Assembly (NCBI GenBank): GCA_002839315.1
Contig: PGXV01000001.1
Location: forward strand, 248,001 to 312,000
Length of the DNA: 64,000 bases
From: Spirochaetae bacterium HGW-Spirochaetae-3
GTDB lineage: Bacteria; Spirochaetota; Spirochaetia; Treponematales; UBA12059
Direction: 5' to 3'
The translations under genes were made by a program, and so were the position numbers. Position 1 is the first letter of the stretch. Each line of letters opens with the position of its first letter. This document shows, one piece after another, positions 8,056 to 15,755 of the stretch. The notes beneath the pieces are model-generated. The model was not told the origin of the DNA. It did not search any database and saw nothing but the letters and a program-made list of their open reading frames with translations.

Positions 8056-9858
8056 GCTTACCGTCGGCGCAGGGCCCGACGGGCGGCACATATGCTCCTC
8101 GATGAAGGCCCGATACCACGGCAGGCAAAGGAGTTCCTCGTGGGTGCCGAAGCCGAGCGCCTTGCCGCCGTCCAGGTACAGCACCTTGTCGACGTACTGC
8201 AGGGTGGATAGCCTGTGCGAGACGATGACGCATCCGAGGTCGGCGTAGAGCTCGTCGAGGCGTCGCATAAGGCGCTCCTCGTTGGCGGCGTCGAGGCTGG
8301 CGGTGATGTCGTCGAACAGCAGTATCCTGGGCCGCCTGGCGACCGCCCTCGCTATCGCCATCCGCTGCTTCTGCCCGCCGGACAGGCTGACTCCGCGCTG
8401 ACCTACTACGGTATTCTCGCCGTCGGCGAACGATTCCATCTCGGCCTCTATCTGGGCAGCCTCTATCGCCGTCCTGAACAGCGCGTCGTCCGGGGAGTCG
8501 GACCCGAAATCGACGTTTTCCCTTAGGGTGCCCGAGAATAGCAGCGCTTCCTGCGGTACGTAGCCTAGCTGGGCTCGGTACGAACGCAGGTCGGCGTCCC
8601 GCAGGTCGATACCGTTGACCAGTACGGAGCCCTCTCGCGGCGGGAGTACGCCGAGGAGCGTCTTCAGTAGCGTAGACTTGCCAGCCCCGACCGGCCCTAT
8701 AACGCCGATGCGCTCGCCGCGCCCGACGCTCATCGATATACCCGACAGGGCGTCCGCCGGCCGGTCTCCGTACGCGAAGCTGACGCCGGCGAGCGATATG
8801 GACTCTATGGTCCCGACGGGCGATACCGAGTCCTTGACCGCGGGTTCGGGGAAGGATGACATCTCCTCCAGGCGGTCGATGTTGACGAAGGCGCGCTTGC
8901 CCGATACGAAGAGCTGGGGGATGTCGAGTATCGGGTAAATAAGCATCGATAAATAGGTGTAGAAGGCGTAGAAGGTGCCTATCGAAATCTTCCCTTTTAC
9001 GGCCATCAGTCCGCCGGCGAATACGATGCCGACCTGCGCGACGTAGTCGATGTACTGATAGATCATGTGAAGGACGACCTCGAGCCTCGCGACGGCCATC
9101 TCGGTATTCCATCTCGTGCCGAGCACCTCGGAGAAGAAGCGTCCGTACTTCTCCTCGCAGGCGTACGCCTTTATGATGCGGACGCCGGAGAAACTCATCT
9201 CCAGCCTCGTGTTGATGGCGCTGATAGCCTGCTGGTTCTTCTGGAAGGTGTCGTAGATCCTGTCCTGCGTGATATAGAAAAGGGCTATCATTACCGGGAT
9301 AGGCACGATGGAGAACAGCGTCAGCCTCCAGTCGAGCAGTATCATCGCCCCGAGGCAGAACGCTATCTTGCTTATCGACTCGACCGCCCGGAATATGCCG
9401 GAGCACAGGAACCACGACAGCTTAGGAAAGTCGTAGATGTCGTCGGTCAGCCTCGTGACGATGTCGCCGGAGCCGAATTTAGCGAAGAACGCGTAGTCCT
9501 TGCCGAGCACCTTCCTCCAGTACGTGGAGCGTATCGCGTGCTCGAAGATGGAGTTGGTCACGCCGCGGATGCCTGGGAACAGGGAAGCGACGAGCCCGCC
9601 TACGCCGACGGCGATGAACACCCAGAGCAGGCGGTCAACCTCGCGCATCGGGTCGACGGTGCCCGGTTTCTCGAGCAGGGCCTGTATCATGTCGAGGAGT
9701 CGCTTGCACAGGTACGGATACGTCACCGCGACGGCGCTCGATAGCAGCGTGAGCACGAAGAGGCCCGCTATTAGCCAGGGTTTCCGTCGCCATAGCCTGC
9801 CTATCCAGCGTATATGGTCGACGCGCGGCGCCGCTGCGCCGGACGCGGAATCGCTCAT
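8038..9858 (-). CDS. ABC exporter half-transporter with degenerate Walker B (heterodimer subunit)
   Basis: 606 residues: an ABC type-1 membrane domain with six helices (about 25-325) and a nucleotide-binding domain (about 350-595). Walker A is GPVGAGKS (388-395), the signature LSGGQ (492-496) is canonical, and the H-loop His is at 548. Walker B is ILLFDD (512-517): the catalytic Glu is replaced by Asp517. With its partner's odd signature this predicts one degenerate and one active ATP site, as in TM287/288 or BmrCD. It overlaps the upstream partner gene by ATGA (9855-9858), so the two are coupled. Substrate unknown; drug or lipid export is typical of the family. It could also be called MdlB/MsbA-like, but the asymmetry favours a heterodimer. 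Confidence 0.88.
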   Translation of the reverse strand: MSDSASGAAAPRVDHIRWIGRLWRRKPWLIAGLFVLTLLSSAVAVTYPYLCKRLLDMIQALLEKPGTVDPMREVDRLLWVFIAVGVGGLVASLFPGIRGVTNSIFEHAIRSTYWRKVLGKDYAFFAKFGSGDIVTRLTDDIYDFPKLSWFLCSGIFRAVESISKIAFCLGAMILLDWRLTLFSIVPIPVMIALFYITQDRIYDTFQKNQQAISAINTRLEMSFSGVRIIKAYACEEKYGRFFSEVLGTRWNTEMAVARLEVVLHMIYQYIDYVAQVGIVFAGGLMAVKGKISIGTFYAFYTYLSMLIYPILDIPQLFVSGKRAFVNIDRLEEMSSFPEPAVKDSVSPVGTIESISLAGVSFAYGDRPADALSGISMSVGRGERIGVIGPVGAGKSTLLKTLLGVLPPREGSVLVNGIDLRDADLRSYRAQLGYVPQEALLFSGTLRENVDFGSDSPDDALFRTAIEAAQIEAEMESFADGENTVVGQRGVSLSGGQKQRMAIARAVARRPRILLFDDITASLDAANEERLMRRLDELYADLGCVIVSHRLSTLQYVDKVLYLDGGKALGFGTHEELLCLPWYRAFIEEHMCRPSGPAPTVSLGLRE

Positions 9859-11624
9859 CGAATCGCCTCCGTCTCGGTTTCTAGGTCCGGGAACTGTAAC
9901 CGTACCAGCTCCCTGTACTCGGGCAGGGCCGCTACGAGCTCGTCATGGCTGCCTTGCGCTATGACGCGGCCGTCCTTGAAGAACAGGATCTTGTCGGCCT
10001 TAAGGATGGAGGAGAGCCGGTGGGCGACGATCACCGCGGTGCGTCCCTCGAGGAGGCGCTCCAGGCTCTCTTGAATAAGCCGTTCCGTAGCCACGTCGAC
10101 GCTGGCCGTAGCCTCGTCCATGATGACGATGTCGGCGCCGAAGGCCACCGCGCGAGCGAACGACAGGAGCTGCTTCTCCCCCGTGGACAGGTTCGATCCG
10201 CGCTCGTGCAGGGTAGTGCCCATGCCTTCGGGAAGCCGGCCCACGAAGCCCGCCGCGTGAACGGTCCGTAGCGCGTCCATCGCGTCGTCGGGCGCGATGG
10301 ATTCGTCGTAGACCCTGACGTTCTCGAGGATCGTGCCCGGGAACAGGTATATGTCCTGGAGCACCAGCCCTATCTCGCGGCGCCATTCCTGTAGCGATAG
10401 CGAGCTCAGCGGAACGCCGTCGACGAGTATGGAGCCACCGGTCGCCTCGTAGAACCTGCAGAGGAGGCTGACCGTCGTGGTCTTGCCGGAACCGGAAGCG
10501 CCGACGAGGGCCACCGTATCGCCTTTGCGTATCGTGAACGACACGCGGTCCAGTACCGTCTCCCCGGGCTTGTACTCGAAGCTTACGTCACGGAACTCTA
10601 TCTCCCGCTCGAATACGGGAGCCACTCCTTCGCCCGCCGGTTCGGAAGGGAGGTCCATGATGTCGAAGATGCGGCTCATCGCGACGCGCGCCTGCTGAAT
10701 GCCCCGGATATTCTCCCCTATGCTGAACAGCGGCTCGAACAGCCTGACGCCGTACTCGATGAACACGAGGAGCGTGCCGACGGTCAGGACGCCGGAGAAC
10801 ACGCCGGGCGCCACGAGCCTGACTATAAGCACGATGAACAGCGGGCCGCCGAGGAAGCTCATGAAGCCCATCGTCGTGTATTCGGTCATGCCGGCCTTTA
10901 TCTCGGCGTCGAGCTTCTCCTTGCTGGCCGCCTCGAGCCTCGCGGCCGCGTGCTCCGTCCGGTTGAACGCCTGGACCACCTCTATGCCCTGCACGAACTC
11001 GGTGGCTATAGCCGTTATCTCGGCGTATTTCCTACGGCTCTTCTCGTACAGCGGCCTGAGCCTGTCGAACACGAAGATGAAGCCGGCGAGCAGTATGGGC
11101 GACGGTATGAGGATAAGGGCCGCTATCCTCGCGTCCATGGAGAAGAATACGGCGAACATGCCGATGAAGTAGACGGCGTTGGCTATGAGCATTATGCCGG
11201 TCTCGCTAAACAGCAGCTTGACCTTCTCCGTATCGTTCTCGACGCGGGCCATCAGCTCGCCTACCGGATGCTTGTCGTAGTAGGCGACCGGGAGCGTAAG
11301 CATGTGCGCGAACAGGTCCCTCTTGATGGCGGTTACGACGTTGAGGCCGAGCCGTATGATCGTCGTGGACTGGTAGAAGGTCAGGGCGCCCATTACGACG
11401 ATGATCCCCAGGTACAGGAGCGCGTACTCGATCATGCCCGCGGTATCTCCCGCGGGAATGGCGCCGTCGACGAGCGCTCGCAGGATCAGGGGGCCGGAAA
11501 GCCGCGCGACCGTGGCCAGGAGCATCGCGAAGAGACCGACGAGGAACAGGCCCCAGTACGGGGAGAGGTACTTCAAGAATCTCGAGAGGGCTTTTCGGCG
11601 CCCGGCCGGTTCGATTTTATTCAT
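9855..11624 (-). CDS. ABC exporter half-transporter with catalytic Walker B but LSTGE signature (heterodimer partner)
   Basis: 589 residues with six membrane helices (about 22-310) and a nucleotide-binding domain. Walker A GASGSGKT is at 375-382 and Walker B VIMDE at 500-504 has the catalytic Glu, but the signature is LSTGE (479-483) instead of LSGGQ. In the head-to-tail dimer, this Walker B pairs with the partner's canonical LSGGQ (active site) and this LSTGE pairs with the partner's Asp Walker B (inactive site), an internally consistent split. The start ATG is at 11624; no strong Shine-Dalgarno is visible. It is first of the coupled pair, 75 bases downstream of the AEC transporter gene on the same strand. 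Confidence 0.88.
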   Translation of the reverse strand: MNKIEPAGRRKALSRFLKYLSPYWGLFLVGLFAMLLATVARLSGPLILRALVDGAIPAGDTAGMIEYALLYLGIIVVMGALTFYQSTTIIRLGLNVVTAIKRDLFAHMLTLPVAYYDKHPVGELMARVENDTEKVKLLFSETGIMLIANAVYFIGMFAVFFSMDARIAALILIPSPILLAGFIFVFDRLRPLYEKSRRKYAEITAIATEFVQGIEVVQAFNRTEHAAARLEAASKEKLDAEIKAGMTEYTTMGFMSFLGGPLFIVLIVRLVAPGVFSGVLTVGTLLVFIEYGVRLFEPLFSIGENIRGIQQARVAMSRIFDIMDLPSEPAGEGVAPVFEREIEFRDVSFEYKPGETVLDRVSFTIRKGDTVALVGASGSGKTTTVSLLCRFYEATGGSILVDGVPLSSLSLQEWRREIGLVLQDIYLFPGTILENVRVYDESIAPDDAMDALRTVHAAGFVGRLPEGMGTTLHERGSNLSTGEKQLLSFARAVAFGADIVIMDEATASVDVATERLIQESLERLLEGRTAVIVAHRLSSILKADKILFFKDGRVIAQGSHDELVAALPEYRELVRLQFPDLETETEAIR

Positions 11625-11699
11625 ATCCAGTGGCGAGACTATAGCCTCGGCCGACCTGCGGGTAAAGGGATAGATCGACTATAACGGCTCCGTTCCGGC

Positions 11700-12626
11700 T
11701 TACAGGATGAAGGATCCTATCAGCGGAATGGTGACTAGCGACAGTAGCGTCGACGCGAACACGAGGCCCGACGCCGTGACGTCGTCGCCGCCGTATACGC
11801 CCGCGAGTATCGTGCTGTTCGCCGCGACGGGCATAGCCGAGACGAGTACGGGGACGGCGAGCTCCATCCCCGACAGGCCGACGGCCTTGGCGACGGCGAA
11901 CACGAGGAGGGGATGGACGCCGAGGCGGTACGCGGTCGTCAGCCAGAGCCGGGGATTGCCCAGTACGCCGCCTAGCCGCGTCTGCGCGAGGACCGCGCCT
12001 ATCACCGCCATCGCGAGCGGTGTGGTCATGCCGCCGAGGAGCTCCATGGCCGAGAAGAGCGGGTCGGGGATACTGACGGAGCCGAGGAACAGCGCGAAGC
12101 CGACGAGCGCCGAGACGATGGCCGGGTTGAACAGCGACTTGAGCGCCGCGGAACCGCGCGGCCCGTCCTTCCTCTTCCCCGCTATCATAGCGATTCCGAC
12201 GGAGAACGCGAGGAGCTGGAACGGAATGTTGTATATGGAGACGATGAAGAGGCTCTCCCGCCCGAGTAGCGACTCCGCTACGGGGAAGCCCATGAAGGCC
12301 ACGTTGGAGAAGCACATCGCGAAACGGTGGACGCCCAGCTCCGCTCGCCCGGCCTTCCGGTACGCGGCCGTGGCGGCGTAGGCCAGCGGGAACGAGACGG
12401 CGTATACGATCGACGATATGACGAGTATGCGTACGGACTGGTCCCTGAGCGCGGGGCTGAACGGCCTCTGCATCGAGACGATGATGATGGCGGGCAGGGT
12501 AAAGTCCACGAGGAAACGCGACAGGGCACGGACCGTGTCGCCCTTGAGCACGCCTGCCTTCCCCGCGGCGAAGCCGGAGCAAATAAGCAGGAATAGTATG
12601 AGGCTCTGCATCATCGAGGGCGGCAT
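11700..12626 (-). CDS. AEC-family (auxin efflux carrier-like) transporter
   Basis: 308 residues, almost entirely membrane-embedded, with about ten hydrophobic segments in two halves. The Mem_trans (PF03547) signs are the N-terminal G-F-x-A-G-K-A-G-V-L loop, SRFLVDFTLPAIII, a FSNVAFMGFPV block and the C-terminal MPVAANSTILAGVYGGD motif. Members move carboxylates such as malate and malonate, or are uncharacterised permeases. AAGGAG lies 8 bases before the ATG. It follows the FGGY kinase by one base, so import of a small acid or sugar-derived compound tied to that kinase is possible, though not shown by the sequence. Confidence 0.82.
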   Translation of the reverse strand: MPPSMMQSLILFLLICSGFAAGKAGVLKGDTVRALSRFLVDFTLPAIIIVSMQRPFSPALRDQSVRILVISSIVYAVSFPLAYAATAAYRKAGRAELGVHRFAMCFSNVAFMGFPVAESLLGRESLFIVSIYNIPFQLLAFSVGIAMIAGKRKDGPRGSAALKSLFNPAIVSALVGFALFLGSVSIPDPLFSAMELLGGMTTPLAMAVIGAVLAQTRLGGVLGNPRLWLTTAYRLGVHPLLVFAVAKAVGLSGMELAVPVLVSAMPVAANSTILAGVYGGDDVTASGLVFASTLLSLVTIPLIGSFIL

Positions 12627-12627
12627 A

Positions 12628-14082
12628 TCACGGCTCCTTATAGGGGGCGTTCCGAGGAGAGGAAAGACGTATCGCGGCGTCCAGCGCGTCCTTCCACGCG
12701 ACGAAGCGTTCTTCGTATATCGCGGAGGAAGCGTCGTCGGGTTCGTAACGCGAGGCTATGCGCACCATAGCGTTGGAGGCGTCCTTGAGGCTAGCGTGCT
12801 CCGACAACGCGACGGCGCACGCGCACGCGTCGCCCATCGCCTCGCACTCCGGGTTCTCGGGTACCTCTATCGCTATGCCGAGCACGTCGGCTTTTATGGC
12901 GCACAGCATACTGTCCCGAGCCGCGCCGCCGGAGCAGCGGGCGACGTCGATACGGAATTCACCGCCGCGTATCCGGTCTGCGGCCAGCCTCAGGCCGTAG
13001 GCCAGCGACTCGACGACCGCCCTCGCCATTTCGCGCCTGCCGTGGGCAAGCGAAAGGCCGAAGAACGCGCCGCGGAGGCTGGAATTCCATAGCGGCGCCC
13101 GCTCTCCCGCCAGATACGGCAGGAAGAGGAGGCCGTCGGCGCCCGCCGCGACGCGTTCGGCATCCTGGTATACGCTATCGGAGCCTATGCCCGAGTAGCC
13201 GGCGACGCCCGAGAACCATTCCAGCGCCTTGCCGCTCGTGGAGAGGCCGCCGGACAGGTTCCATAAGCCGCGCACGGCGTGCGGCAGGCTGAAGATCGAG
13301 CGATCCGGGAAGGGCCTCTGGGCGCATACGTTGAGCGCCTCGCTCGAGCCGGATCGATCGCACGCGAGGCCGGGGGAGACGGCGCCCGATCCGACGAGCG
13401 CGGCCAGGAAGTCGGGGAACCCCGAGACGATGGGCAGTCCCGCGGGCAGTCCTACCGCCTCGGCCGCGTTGGCGCTTACCTCGCCTATGACCTTGGCCGG
13501 ATCGACGTACGGGGGGAATAGCGCGGAGTCGAGGCCGAGCCGGGCGCCCGTCGCCCGGTCCCATACGAAGGCGTCGTAGTAATCGTCGACGAGATACGAT
13601 ACGGGCGCGGCTCCGAGGGTGAACGCGAGGTATTCCGGGCCGGAGAAGAACTTGGATACGGAACCGCCAGCTTCGGAACCAAGGACGCGCAGGGCCTTGG
13701 GTAGGTAGAACGAGGGATCGACCGCGCGGCCCGCGGCTTCCGATACGCGCGCGGCCTCGGCGACGGCGCTCCTGTCCATCCATGAACAGGCCCGACCGAC
13801 GGGCAGGCCGTCGCGGCCGGCCGCGACGAGCGTCGGCCCGTTCCCCGATATGGCGACGGCGCGAAGCCGATCCCGTAGACCGGCTTCGCCGAGGCCGGTC
13901 GCCTCGGAGGCTTCGGCGTACGCGGCCGCGCAGGCCTTGAGCCACTCCAGCGGGTCGGCCTCGTAGCCTGCGTCGCCTCTATACAATCCGACGGGAGCCC
14001 GGCCGAGGCCGCGCCTGGAACCGTTCTCGTCGACGAGGAGGCACTTGATGGACGACGTGCCGATATCGATGCCGCAATACAA
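12628..14082 (-). CDS. FGGY-family carbohydrate kinase (xylulokinase-like), TTG start
   Basis: 484 residues. The N-terminus reads YCGIDIGTSSIKCLLVDE, the phosphate-1 motif of the FGGY/ASKHA fold, and the C-terminal half contains GGLSTSGKALEWFSG, LFLPYLAGERAPLWNSSLRG and a CSGGAARDSMLC block, close to xylulokinase. The frame stays open to 14163, but those extra residues are arginine-rich and run through the MerR gene; the TTG at 14082 is preceded by GGGAG (14090-14094) with 7 bases spacing and begins right at the family N-terminus, so it is taken as the start. It phosphorylates a sugar or polyol, D-xylulose being only the best guess. It begins 2 bases after the MerR stop codon and runs into the AEC transporter gene. 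Confidence 0.85.
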   Translation of the reverse strand: MYCGIDIGTSSIKCLLVDENGSRRGLGRAPVGLYRGDAGYEADPLEWLKACAAAYAEASEATGLGEAGLRDRLRAVAISGNGPTLVAAGRDGLPVGRACSWMDRSAVAEAARVSEAAGRAVDPSFYLPKALRVLGSEAGGSVSKFFSGPEYLAFTLGAAPVSYLVDDYYDAFVWDRATGARLGLDSALFPPYVDPAKVIGEVSANAAEAVGLPAGLPIVSGFPDFLAALVGSGAVSPGLACDRSGSSEALNVCAQRPFPDRSIFSLPHAVRGLWNLSGGLSTSGKALEWFSGVAGYSGIGSDSVYQDAERVAAGADGLLFLPYLAGERAPLWNSSLRGAFFGLSLAHGRREMARAVVESLAYGLRLAADRIRGGEFRIDVARCSGGAARDSMLCAIKADVLGIAIEVPENPECEAMGDACACAVALSEHASLKDASNAMVRIASRYEPDDASSAIYEERFVAWKDALDAAIRLSSPRNAPYKEP

Positions 14083-14084
14083 CG

Positions 14085-14549
14085 CTAGACTCCCTTCGAT
14101 ACGAGTAGCCGCACGTCGCAGCGCTCGGCCCAGCGGCAGTCGGCGCAGGAGGCGCCGGGGCACTCGAAGAAGTCCTGGACGCGTTCCAGCTGCTCGACGT
14201 GCCAGGAGAGGTCGTCGATGTACTCGTCGATGGCCTGGCGACGCTTCCTGGCCTCGTCGAGACGCGCGTGGTATTTTTCAGCGAGGCTCTTCCTGACCGA
14301 GTCGCCCGATCGGTCGCGCCTGGCCAGCTCGAACAGCTCGTGTATCTCGGCGAGCGTCAGACCGTAGTCCTTGAGCTGCTGGATACGCTTGATGCGAACG
14401 GCGTTGCGCTCCGAGTACCGGCGGTGCTCGGGACCGTCCCTGTCCTCGGACTCGAGGAGCCCTAGCTCCTCGTAGTAACGGATCGCGCGCGCGGTCAAGC
14501 CGAACATACGCGATAATTCGCCTATTTTATACGATCGCTCGGAACTCAT
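14085..14549 (-). CDS. MerR-family regulator with C-terminal four-cysteine cluster
   Basis: 154 residues. The N-terminal winged helix is textbook MerR (YKIGELSRMFGLTARAIRYY, then R-R-Y-S at 43-46), followed by a coiled-coil dimerisation helix at about 75-127. The end carries Cys130, Cys135, Cys138 and Cys144, spacing C-x4-C-x2-C-x5-C. SoxR uses C-x2-C-x-C-x5-C for a [2Fe-2S] cluster; this spacing differs, so a zinc site or a redox Fe-S cluster is inferred, not shown. It heads the minus-strand run with the FGGY kinase and AEC transporter, and diverges from the nucleoside importer, whose upstream region has a MerR-type promoter. Likely regulator of one or both. Confidence 0.85.
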   Translation of the reverse strand: MSSERSYKIGELSRMFGLTARAIRYYEELGLLESEDRDGPEHRRYSERNAVRIKRIQQLKDYGLTLAEIHELFELARRDRSGDSVRKSLAEKYHARLDEARKRRQAIDEYIDDLSWHVEQLERVQDFFECPGASCADCRWAERCDVRLLVSKGV

Positions 14550-14554
14550 CTAAA

Positions 14555-14585
14555 TTGACCTTTAACGTAAAGTTCTGGATAGGAC
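14555..14585 (+). promoter_or_regulatory. MerR-type promoter with dyad operator
   Basis: TTGACC (14555-14560), a 19-base spacer, TAGGAC (14580-14585). The long 19-base spacer is the hallmark of MerR-activated promoters, and the spacer holds a perfect inverted repeat CTTTA-ACG-TAAAG (14560-14572). It points toward the nucleoside importer and lies 6 bases from the merR start codon, so binding could also control merR itself. Confidence 0.55.
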
Positions 14586-14621
14586 AGCCTGCGCGTACTG
14601 ATGGCGCACTGACGCGCTAAG

Positions 14622-14627
14622 TATACT
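14622..14627 (+). promoter_or_regulatory. second -10 candidate upstream of the nucleoside importer
   Basis: TATACT inside a palindromic AGTATACT (14620-14627), with CTGATG 18 bases upstream as a weak -35. A start about 7 bases downstream would place the leader-peptide ATG (14642) almost at the 5' end. Confidence 0.35.
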
Positions 14628-14641
14628 CGTGGTCGATAAAC

Positions 14642-14704
14642 ATGAATAGCGTGATCGCGCGGCGCCTTGGGACGACCTCCGCGATCGCCAAGGAGTACGC
14701 ATGA
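14642..14704 (+). CDS. possible 20-codon leader peptide overlapping pnrA-like start
   Basis: ATG at 14642 opens a 20-codon frame (MNSVIARRLGTTSAIAKEYA) whose TGA overlaps the importer ATG as ATGA. The AAGGAG for the importer lies inside it, so translating the leader could couple to or gate the downstream gene. There is no ribosome-binding site of its own; the frame could be chance. Confidence 0.25.
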   Translation: MNSVIARRLGTTSAIAKEYA

Positions 14705-15738
14705 ACCGTCAATCGAACGCTTTCAAGACACTCTACGCCGTCGTGGCCATCGCGGCGATCGCCTTAGCCGTCTCGTGCTCGAAGTCCGCCGCCGGCCCCG
14801 ATCCGCTCTCGGTAGCAGTATTCGTTCCCGGCGTGGCCTCGGGTAGCCCAATATACGAGATGCTCGTGGCCGGCGCCGAGAAGGCCGTCGCGGAGATCCC
14901 GGGCGCGACCGTCAAGGTAATCGAGGCGGGGTACGATCAGTCGACGTGGCTCGACTCGCTACGGGATACGGTAGCGTCCGGCGAATTCAGCATAGTCGTC
15001 AGCTCTAACCCGTCCCTGCCGGAACTGTGCGCCAAGCTGTCCCCCGATTATCCGTCGGTGCGCTTCATCGTCGCCGACGCGTACCTTCCCGGTAATCCCG
15101 CAATACATACTATCCTCTTCAATCAGATGGAACAGGGATTCATCGTAGGCTATCTCGCCGGCCTCGTGACGAAGGACCGTAATCCCGACGCCGCGCCGGT
15201 CGCCGGGATCGTCGCGGCTCAGCACTATCCGACCCTCGACCGGCTTATACGACCTGGCTTCGAGGCGGGCCTCAAGGCCGTCGATCCGGAATTCAAGCTG
15301 GAATTCCGCGAGGTGGGAAACTGGTACGACTCGGCTAAGGCCTCGGAGCTGGCGTCCTCGCTGTACGGGTCGGGCGTCGAGGTAATACTTCCTATCGCCG
15401 GCTCGGGCGGGCAGGGAGTCGTAGCGTCGGCGAGGGAGAACGGAGCGTCGGTCGTCTGGTTCGACGGCGCAGGGTACGCGCTCGACCCGGAGGCCGTTAT
15501 AGGCTGTGCGACGATCGCCCAGGACCGACTCGTCTACGAGCGGCTCAAGGCCGCGCTTTCAGGGGATACGTCGCTGTACGGCAGGGCCGACATAGTATCC
15601 GCCCGCGACGGCTACGTCGGATTCGATCCCGACGGCAAGGGATACGCCGCCTTGCCGCGATCCGTGCGCGACGCGCTTGACGCGGCGATAGCCGGCTTGA
15701 AAGCGGGTACCCCGGACTTTTCCATGGACACGTTCTGA
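14701..15738 (+). CDS. BMP-family nucleoside-binding lipoprotein (PnrA/TmpC type)
   Basis: 345 residues. A lipoprotein signal ends at LAVSC (Cys26). The mature part follows the Bmp/PnrA fold: VFVPGVASGSPIYEMLVAGAEKA, then the SSNPSLPELC, FNQMEQGFIVGYLAGL (family QxxGFLAGxLAA) and GSGGQGV blocks and a YVGFDPD near the end. PnrA of Treponema pallidum (TP0319) binds purine nucleosides, and the following ATPase and two permeases repeat that operon order, so purine nucleoside import is the best prediction. AAGGAG (14690-14695) lies 5 bases before the ATG. Regulation by the divergent four-cysteine MerR protein is suggested by the promoter architecture. No further ligand detail can be read from the sequence. 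Confidence 0.88.
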   Translation: MNRQSNAFKTLYAVVAIAAIALAVSCSKSAAGPDPLSVAVFVPGVASGSPIYEMLVAGAEKAVAEIPGATVKVIEAGYDQSTWLDSLRDTVASGEFSIVVSSNPSLPELCAKLSPDYPSVRFIVADAYLPGNPAIHTILFNQMEQGFIVGYLAGLVTKDRNPDAAPVAGIVAAQHYPTLDRLIRPGFEAGLKAVDPEFKLEFREVGNWYDSAKASELASSLYGSGVEVILPIAGSGGQGVVASARENGASVVWFDGAGYALDPEAVIGCATIAQDRLVYERLKAALSGDTSLYGRADIVSARDGYVGFDPDGKGYAALPRSVRDALDAAIAGLKAGTPDFSMDTF

Positions 15739-15755
15739 GAGTATCTTCGACTACG

